From: Acidithiobacillus ferruginosus
Lineage (GTDB): Bacteria > Pseudomonadota > Gammaproteobacteria > Acidithiobacillales > Acidithiobacillaceae
Length of the DNA stretch: 27,285 nucleotides
Direction: 5' to 3'
NCBI RefSeq assembly: GCF_018854495.1
Contig: NZ_JABBDR010000016.1
Coordinates: 1 to 27,285 of the forward strand
Part shown: piece by piece, positions 6,661 through 14,666 of the stretch
How positions within the stretch are numbered: position 1 is the stretch's first letter
Layout of the letters: every line of letters begins with the position of its first letter
Notes under the pieces: model-generated
Seen by the model: only the letters and a program-made list of their open reading frames with translations
Databases searched by the model: none
Told to the model about the DNA's origin: nothing
Translations under genes and position numbers: made by a program

Positions 6661-7447
6661 AGCTATCTCCCTTGCTCGTGGCATTCGTTTCCACGATCCG
6701 GTATTCCCGTGCCCGGCCTTCATCGGGATAGCCCCAGGGGTTGCAGAGCACCCGCGTCTTGCCGATGCGGTAATCCATAGGATCATGCACATGACCATGA
6801 ATCCAGACGTCGGGCTTCCAACGCTGAATGCGACGCTCCTGATTGGAGCAGAAGCCACCCGATATGGGGCTCCCGGCGAATCGGGGATGCTGGCTTTTGT
6901 AACTGGGCGCGTGATGGGTAATCACCACCGTCGGCCCCTCGTGAGAATGATGGTTGAACTGGTCCTCCAGCCAAGCGATGCTGTCCTGGTGGACCTTGAG
7001 AATGGTTTCCGGGGTGATGCTGCCGGACACGCCCTTGCAGGGTACAAGCCCATCATGAATCACCTCGAAGTCGGACATCATGTGCCGACAGTTGCGCATC
7101 TGTTTCCCGCTGGCGAAATCCGTCCAGAGGGTGGCGCCCAGGAACCGGGTGCCACCGATCACCACCGACTCGTTTTCCAGCAGAAACGCCTGGTGGTCAT
7201 GGGCGATGGCATCCCGGTACTTTTGCCGGTCATCTGGGAATACGCCATGGTAATATTCGTGGTTCCCCAGCACAAAAATCACGGGACCGGCGTAGGCCAG
7301 ACGCAGCTTGCGCAAAAACTCCGTGTAATACTCCGGCATGGTGTCCACGTCGCCAGCCAGGACCAGCACGTCCACACCGGATAGCCCGGTCAGCGTGATG
7401 GATGAATCGAACTCCAGGTGGAGGTCGGAGGCGTAGGCGATTCTCAT
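6653..7447 (-). CDS. calcineurin-like metallophosphoesterase (operon copy 3)
   Basis: A 264-residue two-metal phosphoesterase. Motifs in order: SDLHLE (metal 1), LAGDVD, LGNHEYY, a central TLWTDF segment, VITHHAPS, and IHGHVH. All metal ligands are present, so it should be catalytic. The substrate cannot be read from sequence; relatives hydrolyse phosphodiesters such as cyclic nucleotides, RNA ends or dinucleoside polyphosphates. It is clearly paralogous to the phosphoesterase at 14663-15466: both share the F-G-x-TLW-x-DF block, a HHAP segment and the HxDYRIG...N.(W/F)GYP ending. The start lies 10 bases after the preceding gene, and the stop overlaps the exonuclease gene. Confidence 0.87.
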   Translation of the reverse strand: MRIAYASDLHLEFDSSITLTGLSGVDVLVLAGDVDTMPEYYTEFLRKLRLAYAGPVIFVLGNHEYYHGVFPDDRQKYRDAIAHDHQAFLLENESVVIGGTRFLGATLWTDFASGKQMRNCRHMMSDFEVIHDGLVPCKGVSGSITPETILKVHQDSIAWLEDQFNHHSHEGPTVVITHHAPSYKSQHPRFAGSPISGGFCSNQERRIQRWKPDVWIHGHVHDPMDYRIGKTRVLCNPWGYPDEGRAREYRIVETNATSKGDSYA

Positions 7448-7457
7448 AGTTCATCAT

Positions 7458-8381
7458 TCAGTGCGTTTTCGGATAGGCCACCGGCTCAACGAGCGCCGGT
7501 TCACCGAACTCCATCAGCCTGCCGTCTGACTTTGCGAAATATTGCCGCCAAAAGTCCTTCAGGTTGATCAGTGCCTGCGGGTCACGGTAGCCATTCCGTG
7601 CAGCCAGTGTCCCGGTTGCTGCCGGCGGCATGACGGCGCCGCCCAGCACATATACGGATGCGCCACCGAAATTACCGATCAGGTGATTCCTTATCGCTTT
7701 GCCCATCTCTACCGCGGGGTTGATGACGCGCACCGTGCCGTTGCCATAGAACGTGGTGACGCTAGAGTTCTCCAGCCCGTCCGTGATAGCAAACAACACC
7801 TTTTGAGCGGCGGGATCCCTTGCAATGGCCGGAGCCACTGTTTTCATCGCTATCATGATGTCCGACTGGTCCAGGCTGCTCGTGCTGCTTTTCATGATGG
7901 ATGCCATGCTGGTGGCCACCATCTTCCTGGCGAATCCGTATTGCATGCCAAGACACACGTTCAGATGCCTTGCTGCGACCATGGATGTTGACCCTATGCG
8001 GGATGGGGCCAGGGGCTTTTCGACGATACCAGTATGCACGACCTGCAGGAAGTGCCCCTGGGAAAATGCGGAGAACTCGGCGATGACGAACTTGGTTCCG
8101 GGCTTCAACATGCGCAATGCGTTGTTCACCGCCGACTGCTCCAACGCGGGAGGCAGTTTGACCGTCTGGTCCATAAGAATATAAATCAGATGGGCATAGG
8201 GCTTTGCTGGTGGAGCGATGTGAGTCGCCGCATAGCAACTCGGCACATCATTGACCAGGCCTGCCCATGCACTTGCCGGGGCAGCCACCAGAAGTACCGC
8301 TACCGTGAGCCGGATCACCCGCAGGACATACTCAACCATGCCGGACCCCAAAAAACCAGAGGCAATATGATGGCCTTTCAT
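7458..8381 (-). CDS. exported vWA-like protein of unknown function
   Basis: A 307-residue protein with an N-terminal signal peptide (hydrophobic core LTVAVLLVAAPASAWA, likely cleavage after AWA) and a domain with von Willebrand A-like features: HLIYILMDQTVKL as a degenerate first metal loop, LDQSDIMIAMKTVAPAIA as a helix, and KVLFAITDGLEN as the strand-plus-D loop. It is probably periplasmic or surface-exposed. The start at 8381 has GGGAG upstream and lies 4 bases after the preceding stop. A second ATG at 8339 would give a more standard signal peptide. vWA proteins often act with AAA+ ATPases, and this operon begins with one, but here the vWA protein is exported while the ATPase should be cytoplasmic. 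I do not recognise a named family. Confidence 0.6.
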   Translation of the reverse strand: MKGHHIASGFLGSGMVEYVLRVIRLTVAVLLVAAPASAWAGLVNDVPSCYAATHIAPPAKPYAHLIYILMDQTVKLPPALEQSAVNNALRMLKPGTKFVIAEFSAFSQGHFLQVVHTGIVEKPLAPSRIGSTSMVAARHLNVCLGMQYGFARKMVATSMASIMKSSTSSLDQSDIMIAMKTVAPAIARDPAAQKVLFAITDGLENSSVTTFYGNGTVRVINPAVEMGKAIRNHLIGNFGGASVYVLGGAVMPPAATGTLAARNGYRDPQALINLKDFWRQYFAKSDGRLMEFGEPALVEPVAYPKTH

Positions 8382-8385
8382 TTCT

Positions 8386-9948
8386 TCAATCTCCCAATGC
8401 GTCGAGAATCTCTTGCGACAGAGCCGCAGGCTCCGCCGCGTTCCGTTTTTCCTTGGCCGCCGTCAAGGCCGACTGGAAACGCTCCAGGTCTTTGCGGGAA
8501 AGATTCTGGCTGGTCACAAACGACGCCCGTTCCTCTCTGGATGGCAAAGACAAGGTTTTTTCTGCCAGGGCGCGCATCTGTTCATCGCTCCACCCGGACG
8601 CTTCATGAGACTGTCCATTCCCGGCAGGCTGGTCGCCAGAGTCGACCGTTTCCCGCGGCGGACGGGCATCGGCCATATACATCTTCATGAAATCGAACGT
8701 ACCGGGTCGATACGATGGGTTCAAGCTGGACAGATTATTTCGCAGGGTCGTCATACGCATAGTCGCCCGTTGCGATACAGGTTTGACAACATGCTTCAAA
8801 AACGTGTCATAGGCAGGATACCCCATGGTCTCCTTGTGCGCCTTCTCTGCGTTCCCACCGAAAAACCCGTATTTGTACCCGGTGACCACCCCCAAAAACT
8901 GGGTGAACACATAGATCACGCCCAACAAAAGGACACCAACATCATTGGCGCTTTTTTTGTCGCTGATGATGGCGTCAGTGGCTTTTTTCTGAGATTGATG
9001 GGCGGCCTGCGCAACGGCTGCAGGCAACGGCGCATCTCCTGCCGCTCCCGTTGTCGATGGCGATGAGAACATGTTCTGAAAACTCTGCGTTCCACCTGCT
9101 GCCGAAGCGGAAGACGGTGCCGACGACATGCCAACAGCTTCACTGTCCAGGTGCTTATTCAGTTCGTCGTGGCGATACCATGTGGACAATACGAACGCCA
9201 AAAGGATAAGTGTTGTCGCGGCAATGATGTTCAAGTATTTCTTTTTCGCGTCGCCAAGCGTGATAATCTCCAGGCGAGCCGCCAAGCGAGTTAACGGAGC
9301 ATTCAATTCATCCTTGTCTTGATCCATGTCCGGGGAAATAACCCCGATGGCTTCGACGGGCTTATCATGTCCGCCCACCACGAATCCGCCACGTTGACGA
9401 AAATTGGCTGCAATATGAGACACCAGCGAATTGTGATACAGATCATGCCCTGCGTTGTGCGTGAAGATCAGCGTAATGACAGCCAGCACGAGCGCTAGCG
9501 CCGCGCCGATAAACAGCGCGCCGTCCGGCGTGATTTCCCGCGAAACCAACGGAGCGATCAAGGCGCCCGTGCCGAATGCTTCGGCAACGGTGAGACCAAA
9601 GAGAGTCGCCCATGTCCAGCGGCTCATGGGTTTACGGTCACTCTGCTTCGCGAGCACCAGATATTTGCGATACTGGTCGAAGCTCTTGCGGGTTATCTCG
9701 GGTACGCCGTTTTTGTAGTAATCATACAGCGCTTTTTCCACAGGAATGAGTGTTTCCGGCGAATCATTGTTCTCGCCTGTACGCTCATCCCCTCGGCTCC
9801 ACTTCGCCATTTTCCCCAAAAAGGGCAACCATACCCAAAAATCTTTACCCAACAGCGAAGTAGTGTAACTGCTCCACACCAGAAATACGGTGGAAAGCAG
9901 CACCACGGCGACCACCACTATTTCAATGACTCGGGACATATCAAACAT
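8386..9948 (-). CDS. polytopic membrane protein, function unknown
   Basis: A 520-residue protein with about five predicted membrane helices: residues ~8-28, two adjacent helices at ~127-175 (FGTGALIAPL; GAALALVLAVITLIF), one at ~243-262 (IIAATTLILLAFVLSTW), and one near ~345-365 (VGVLLLGVIYVFTQFLGVV). A long Ser/Ala-rich linker separates the last two. The C-terminal ~150 residues are soluble and charged, with a helical tail (SDEQMRALAEKTLSLPSREE). The start has AGGAG about ten bases upstream. It lies between the OmpA-like lipoprotein gene (24-base gap) and the vWA-like gene, and the three probably form an envelope assembly. No family recognised. Confidence 0.6.
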   Translation of the reverse strand: MFDMSRVIEIVVVAVVLLSTVFLVWSSYTTSLLGKDFWVWLPFLGKMAKWSRGDERTGENNDSPETLIPVEKALYDYYKNGVPEITRKSFDQYRKYLVLAKQSDRKPMSRWTWATLFGLTVAEAFGTGALIAPLVSREITPDGALFIGAALALVLAVITLIFTHNAGHDLYHNSLVSHIAANFRQRGGFVVGGHDKPVEAIGVISPDMDQDKDELNAPLTRLAARLEIITLGDAKKKYLNIIAATTLILLAFVLSTWYRHDELNKHLDSEAVGMSSAPSSASAAGGTQSFQNMFSSPSTTGAAGDAPLPAAVAQAAHQSQKKATDAIISDKKSANDVGVLLLGVIYVFTQFLGVVTGYKYGFFGGNAEKAHKETMGYPAYDTFLKHVVKPVSQRATMRMTTLRNNLSSLNPSYRPGTFDFMKMYMADARPPRETVDSGDQPAGNGQSHEASGWSDEQMRALAEKTLSLPSREERASFVTSQNLSRKDLERFQSALTAAKEKRNAAEPAALSQEILDALGD

Positions 9949-9972
9949 GACTGTGTTTCTCCTGTTCGGGAA

Positions 9973-11553
9973 TCAATGTTGCAGGCTGAAAATGGGCTGG
10001 GACATGTATTTCTTCCCATTTAAGGTGTAGTACAGTCGAGAGCCTCCCTGATATTCCCCTGTGGGGACCACCATATCGATGCATTTGGCCGGACCATTGA
10101 CGAACACGCGATATAGGGTTTTGTTCTGGCCACGGTAGACATTGACTGGCACCTTGCCGCTAAACACGGGAGCCTGCCGTGTATTCCCATGGTAATCCTT
10201 GTAGATCAGGACGTCGGGACGCGGCACGTAAGTCCCCGCCCCTTTGAGGACGTTGGCGTGGGTGATGGCCACCAGATTTTTTCCAGCATGGGCCACCCAC
10301 ACCGCGTCATAAAAGCCGGAGACGTAATCCCTGGGCGGAAGCGTCTGGCCGCTGGCCAGATTGCGCACAGCGGTCACGGGGTGCGGATGACTGGACAGGC
10401 ACGCCGGGACGATCACCGGAGCATCCGCCTGAGCGGAAGAAATCAGCCCGAACATAGAATGGGACGCCGGAGCGGCACCCAGATCCACCGGGATGCCGTT
10501 CCCGGACAGGGGCGTTCCGCCAAAACCATCACCGGCACCCATACGCGCCCGGGCGTGAACCGCCTTGACCGGCACGGGCGCCGGAATCGGATAACGCACG
10601 GCGGGGCCGACGTTCGCCTCCGGGGTTGGTGCCGACACATTGGGCTGCGGTACAAAATCGCCGGCGTTCACCGTCCGTCGCTGCACATAATCCTGTATAT
10701 CGGATACGGTGGGCACATCCACGATCTGCACCCGGTTGTTTTCCTTTTCGCCACGAGCGGTATGCACCGGAGCGATGGGCAGGGCGTCACCGGCGCCCTG
10801 ATAATAGATGTTGCCCGCAGGAACTCCGTTTTCGGCGAAAACGGTGGCCACCGCGCGGGCGCGCTGCTGTGACAACTTCGCGGCGCTCATGCCGGATATG
10901 GCCTGATCCATCAGGTTGGTATGCCCAACGATCAGTATCTTGTGGTTCACAGCCGCCAGTCGCTGCTCCGGCGTCGCATTGGCGGGGAGATGCTTTTCCA
11001 CCACAGCGGGCGCATATTGCCGCGCGATCTGCGAGAGATAGGCTTGCGCCTGCGGCGTGATCAAAGCCGTCCCGGGGGCAAATTCGCCTCCCTTGTTTTC
11101 CACCTGCACATCCAGGCCGATGGCGGCGGACGGCTTTTGCGCCGGGCTCGTCGGGGCGACGCCTAGCTTGGCGGACGTGATCCTGGCGCTGGCGATCTTT
11201 AGGTCGTTCGCCTTGGCGATTTTGTATAGCTCACAGCGTCGCGCGTCCAGGAAATGCCCTACCAGGAAACCGCCACCGACGCCAACGACTGCGCCGACGA
11301 CCGCACCCTCCACGCCATGGGTAAGCCCGCCTACAAGGGCACCTGTCACTCCGCCCAGAACCATGCCGATGTTCCGGTCGTTGTTGGAGCAGGGACTGGG
11401 GCTGTCGAAGATGCTGGAAAGCGTGTTTTCCCTCTGCGAAGCGCCGCCGGGGCTTCCAGGAGGGGCGGACACCGTGGCACACCCGGTCATGGTGGATACA
11501 ATAAGCCCAATGGCGATCGCCCTGGGAACATGGGAAGTCTTCTTCTTTTTCAA
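9973..11553 (-). CDS. OmpA-domain lipoprotein with glycine zipper
   Basis: A 526-residue protein starting at a TTG codon: GGAG (11561-11564 on the opposite strand) is placed 7 bases before it, and the KKKK / hydrophobic / STMTGC signal follows directly, giving a lipoprotein cysteine at C25. The frame is open further upstream but nothing there fits. After the signal come a glycine-zipper segment (GMVLGGVTGALVGGL, AVVGAVVGVGGGFLVG), an OmpA/MotB-type peptidoglycan-binding domain (ILIVGHTNLMD, LSQQRARAVATVFAENGV, YYQGAGDALPIAP, ENNRVQI), and a ~230-residue C-terminal region with no recognised domain. It probably anchors an outer-membrane assembly to the cell wall. Confidence 0.72.
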   Translation of the reverse strand: MKKKKTSHVPRAIAIGLIVSTMTGCATVSAPPGSPGGASQRENTLSSIFDSPSPCSNNDRNIGMVLGGVTGALVGGLTHGVEGAVVGAVVGVGGGFLVGHFLDARRCELYKIAKANDLKIASARITSAKLGVAPTSPAQKPSAAIGLDVQVENKGGEFAPGTALITPQAQAYLSQIARQYAPAVVEKHLPANATPEQRLAAVNHKILIVGHTNLMDQAISGMSAAKLSQQRARAVATVFAENGVPAGNIYYQGAGDALPIAPVHTARGEKENNRVQIVDVPTVSDIQDYVQRRTVNAGDFVPQPNVSAPTPEANVGPAVRYPIPAPVPVKAVHARARMGAGDGFGGTPLSGNGIPVDLGAAPASHSMFGLISSAQADAPVIVPACLSSHPHPVTAVRNLASGQTLPPRDYVSGFYDAVWVAHAGKNLVAITHANVLKGAGTYVPRPDVLIYKDYHGNTRQAPVFSGKVPVNVYRGQNKTLYRVFVNGPAKCIDMVVPTGEYQGGSRLYYTLNGKKYMSQPIFSLQH

Positions 11554-11801
11554 GGAGCATCTCCTTTGCAGTACTTGTTTTGCGGAATGGAAAGGGACTA
11601 TCCGGTTATTGTTATGGCGAACTTCCCCTATCGTCCGACATAATATGCGCCGCGGGCGCAGCCGACAATATCTCCGCCCGCACGAAGGATTTTCCACCCG
11701 CAGCGTGCAGGGACAACGCTTTCGAGTAGCTGCTATATATGCTCATCAAGCGTTTCTCATCCATATCCATTTCTTTTGCCGTAACTTGCCAATGGAAAAT
11801 A
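11554..11801 (-). other. 248-base gap in the operon with a doubtful small ORF
   Basis: This is the only large gap inside the minus-strand operon. It contains a short open frame, 11770 to 11612, of 52 codons (starting MDMDEKRLMSIYSSYSKALS), with only a weak purine stretch upstream. It could instead hold an internal promoter for the OmpA / membrane / vWA genes, but no convincing -35/-10 pair was found. Confidence 0.25.
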
Positions 11802-12396
11802 CTAATCCCAGTCCCGCAATCGCAAACTTCCACGCTGCTGCTTCTCGAATCCGGCATCAAAAGGCATAACCGCGTTCAAAATATCCCCAATCTGCACCGG
11901 CTTCCCGCCCCAAACATCGGCGCCAACATCCATGGAACCCGGCAATGGATCCATGTTGCCATGAACATGACCATACAAATGCACCGTGCCTTGCCACATG
12001 CCAGGCCATTCCCGCATGGGGTAGTGGCAGAGAAAGACGCTTTGACCATCCACGCTGATTTTGGCCATCTCCCGTATGCTGGCCCAGCCTTGCAGGCGGC
12101 AGCCTGTGACGCCATCCGTCCGATCATGGTTGCCGATGATCAGATGCTTGGTGCCATGCAGCTTTTTGAGCAGCCCGTTGACTGTCTCCACCGGACGCAT
12201 GGAAAAATCCCCCAGGTGATATACCGTATCTCCGGGGCTTACCACACTGTTCCAGGCGTTGATCAACGCACGGTCCATCTGTGCGCCGTCCCGGAAGGGA
12301 TGCTCCTTGCAAGGGATGCTCCCTGCAAGGGCGCTGGCAGTGCCGAATGATATTGTCATGCCCGAAATGGCTGTCGCTGGTAAAAAAGGTGCGCAT
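11802..12396 (-). pseudogene. metallophosphoesterase broken by a 16-bp tandem duplication (operon copy 2)
   Basis: The gene starts at ATG 12396 with AGGA six bases upstream and reads MRTFFTSDSHFGHDNIIRHC, the classic first metal motif of a calcineurin-like phosphoesterase. It then leaves frame inside a tandem repeat and continues, one frame over, as DGAQMDRALINAWN, YHLGDFSM, IIGNHDRTD, LCHYPM and HLYGHVHGNMD to the stop at 11802. Removing one 16-bp repeat unit restores a single uninterrupted frame through the junction (QRPCKEHPFRDG). As it stands, the full-length enzyme cannot be made. An internal ATG in the second frame would give a product lacking the first metal motif. The remaining motifs are well preserved, so the lesion is recent or reversible. 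Confidence 0.85.
12295..12331 (-). repeat. 16-bp imperfect tandem duplication, frame-breaking
   Basis: On the plus strand AAGGGATGCTCCTTGC (12295-12310) is followed directly by AAGGGATGCTCCCTGC (12311-12326) and then by AAGGG of a third partial copy. The two units differ at one base. Sixteen is not a multiple of three, so gain or loss of a unit switches the phosphoesterase frame. Confidence 0.93.
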
Positions 12397-12413
12397 ATTC
12401 ATTCCTGAAATCT

Positions 12414-13745
12414 TCAGCGGTACAGGGCGTCCACATCCACGCCCATGTCTGCCCCCAGAGCCACATCCCGCAGAATCTCCGCCCACCAGGGCAGAGGCTC
12501 CGCGCTTTGCCGGAGGAGGACGCCCCTCTCTATTTCCAGGAGTAAGGGTGGCTGATAGTCGGCCTGCAGGTTCAGGTCCACCGTGGCGCGGTTATCGTAC
12601 ACGCGCAGGCGCCGCGCAAGATGCGCCACCAGCGCGGCGTGGATAAAACCGCCGAACAGATTGCGTTCAATCTGGGCCTCTGGAATCTCTACCCGATCAC
12701 TGCGCAGGGCACGGGATCGCACCCGCTGGACCAGCGTATCCAGATCATGAACACCCACATAATCCAGATCCACTACAGCACCTGCCCGAATGCTTTCGAG
12801 TACCTGATCGAATCGGCCCGCAAGGGAGAACGTGGTTTCCACCAGCAGATTTCGACGGGCATCCAGGCCCCGCCGCCAGTCCGCATTGGAGAGCAGATAG
12901 GCCACCTGCAATTCTGGCATGGGTTCATTGGCGGCGGGAATCAGGCCCATGGCCCGATCTGCGTCATCTTCGTCTGGCAGCCATTGCCGGATGGCCTCAC
13001 GGGCCATCGTGACCAGGCGCGCGTGATCTTTCGGAAGCGACGGCAGATAACGATCCACGTCGACCCATGCGCTTTCCGCAATGCCCAACTGGCGGCGCAG
13101 CGGCGCGGAGAGGAGCGTTTTGCCGGAACCGATACTGCCGGCGAGATAATGCAAAACCGGTGCACTCCCGTCGGCACGATGACAGTAGATCCGCGCTTCA
13201 GCCATTTCTTCCGCATAGTGGGCCAGTCGGATAGCCACGAAACGCCGGTAGGTTAACGCATCCTGTTTGGGATCGGCGGGCAGCCTGCGTGCGGCGAGAG
13301 GTCCTTCCGGTGGCAATCCCTTTTGTTTGAATCTGGCTTCCCGCAACTGTTGAAAGGCAGCAGGCGTCAGTCCGCCGTTGGCGTGCTCGGGACAGGCCAC
13401 ATGCCAGTAGGCGCCACTGACCAATAAGGTGCCCGGCAAACCGCAGTGCTCACAGATCCGACGTGAGCGGTCACCATAATCCTCCACGATCTGAAACAGG
13501 CCGTGTTTCTGCGCGTCCGTCAGTGTCGCGTCGTAGCCATAGTAATAGCGCAGCGTCCCGAATTTCTGTTTGACCTGGGTGACGTGGATACCTATGCCGT
13601 TCTCCTGGCAGAAGGTCTCTACCGCCTGAGACAAGGCGCGGAGTAGTGGATACCAGCCGTCTTCGCACTCAAAATGGTTTTCCCGGCAGCCGCTGTAGAG
13701 TGCCGGATAATCCCGTCGCAAGGCGTGTTCCAGGGCGATGTCCAT
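12414..13745 (-). CDS. zeta-toxin-like P-loop kinase with zinc-binding N-terminal domain
   Basis: A 443-residue protein. Residues 1-125 resemble phage-type hypothetical proteins (GWYPLLRALSQ, VKQKFGTLRYYY) and end in a C98-x2-C101 ... C118-x2-H121 zinc motif. Residues ~195-410 are a P-loop kinase: Walker A GSIGSGKT (203-210), VDVDRYLPSLP, LLVETTFSLAGRFDQVLESI, VDLDYVGVHDLDTLVQRVRSRA, then IPEAQIERNLFGGF and RLRVYDN. That order matches zeta toxin / chloramphenicol phosphotransferase-like kinases. Zeta enzymes phosphorylate UDP-GlcNAc and its relatives; the substrate here is unknown. No epsilon-type antitoxin is adjacent. It follows the PPP phosphatase gene by 21 bases and precedes the broken phosphoesterase by 17. 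Confidence 0.75.
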   Translation of the reverse strand: MDIALEHALRRDYPALYSGCRENHFECEDGWYPLLRALSQAVETFCQENGIGIHVTQVKQKFGTLRYYYGYDATLTDAQKHGLFQIVEDYGDRSRRICEHCGLPGTLLVSGAYWHVACPEHANGGLTPAAFQQLREARFKQKGLPPEGPLAARRLPADPKQDALTYRRFVAIRLAHYAEEMAEARIYCHRADGSAPVLHYLAGSIGSGKTLLSAPLRRQLGIAESAWVDVDRYLPSLPKDHARLVTMAREAIRQWLPDEDDADRAMGLIPAANEPMPELQVAYLLSNADWRRGLDARRNLLVETTFSLAGRFDQVLESIRAGAVVDLDYVGVHDLDTLVQRVRSRALRSDRVEIPEAQIERNLFGGFIHAALVAHLARRLRVYDNRATVDLNLQADYQPPLLLEIERGVLLRQSAEPLPWWAEILRDVALGADMGVDVDALYR

Positions 13746-13766
13746 GTGTTTTCTCCTGTATCTAAT

Positions 13767-14666
13767 TTAGAACGCGGGCGCATTTCCCAGCGCTACGCTC
13801 TCCATGTCGGTTGCGGTGGCCATCCAGCCCTGCTGTTCCTGATGGCAAAACAGGGTCAAGCCCTGATCGCGGTATCGCTCGGCCTGATCCAGATGGGCCG
13901 CACCCGTATCCAAAAACACGTGTCCGGCGACCTGCAACAATGTTCTCCCGCGCGGCGGCGTGATGGTGTGCCCGACATAGGTGCGGGACAGCGCGGCCGG
14001 AACAATGGGCACCTCGTGGGACAGGGCATAACGCAAGCTCCGCCCCCAAAGGATATGCTCCTCCCAAGTACCCACCGCGTCATAGCCGATAATAGGATGC
14101 GGCTCCAGCCAGCGGGGATGCTCTGCATCGTCCAGATCGGCATCATTCCAGAACACCGCCACGCCATCCTCGCATTCTGCCGCCAGTTCCGCGTGCAGTA
14201 CCTGAAATCGCCCTGCAGGAGCCGTATTCCCAGCGTCGACGATGCGTACCAAAGGCACCTGAGACAGCGCCGACCGCCACCGTTCGCACGATTCTTCATC
14301 CATCCGATAAGGACGGAACCAGTCCCAGCCGCCATTGCGGGCAAAGAGATCGGCGTAGGCCGCGGTTCGTTGGGCTTCCTCTCGCCGCATCTCCCGCAAA
14401 TGCCCCAGATTCAACGTGGCCAGCAGCATGGCGTCGTGGTTGCCCAGCACCGGATAAAACCAGGGCGCCTCCAGCAGATCCAGCGCTCCGGCACTGTTCG
14501 GGCCGCGATCCACCAGGTCACCCACACTGAACAGGCGATCCGTATCGTAGTCGAAGGCCACATGATCCATGAGCCCGCGCAGGACATCGGGATGACCGTG
14601 CAGATCCCCGACGATGAAATCCCGGCCCTGAAGATTGGCCGGATGGGCGATGACACGCGGATTCAT
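13767..14666 (-). CDS. PPP-family phosphatase (PrpA / lambda phosphatase-like)
   Basis: A 299-residue protein with the serine/threonine phosphatase signature: GDLHGH, GDLVDRGPNS and GNHD in the first third, then later histidine motifs (VLHAEL, YVGHTITP). These are the metal ligands of the lambda/PrpA-type bacterial PPP enzymes. It could remove phosphate from protein Ser/Thr/His or from small nucleotides. The longer spacing between the GNHD block and the later motifs suggests an insertion of ~60 residues. Its ATG overlaps the stop of the preceding phosphoesterase gene by four bases (ATGA), so the two enzymes are translated together. Confidence 0.87.
   Translation of the reverse strand: MNPRVIAHPANLQGRDFIVGDLHGHPDVLRGLMDHVAFDYDTDRLFSVGDLVDRGPNSAGALDLLEAPWFYPVLGNHDAMLLATLNLGHLREMRREEAQRTAAYADLFARNGGWDWFRPYRMDEESCERWRSALSQVPLVRIVDAGNTAPAGRFQVLHAELAAECEDGVAVFWNDADLDDAEHPRWLEPHPIIGYDAVGTWEEHILWGRSLRYALSHEVPIVPAALSRTYVGHTITPPRGRTLLQVAGHVFLDTGAAHLDQAERYRDQGLTLFCHQEQQGWMATATDMESVALGNAPAF

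Noticed and set aside
9973..11697. 574-residue version of the OmpA lipoprotein
   Set aside because: The extra N-terminal ~48 residues would bury the lipoprotein signal; the TTG at 11553 fits the ribosome-binding site and lipobox.
11612..11770. 52-codon ORF in the operon gap
   Set aside because: Weak ribosome-binding site and no homology; kept only as a note under the gap.
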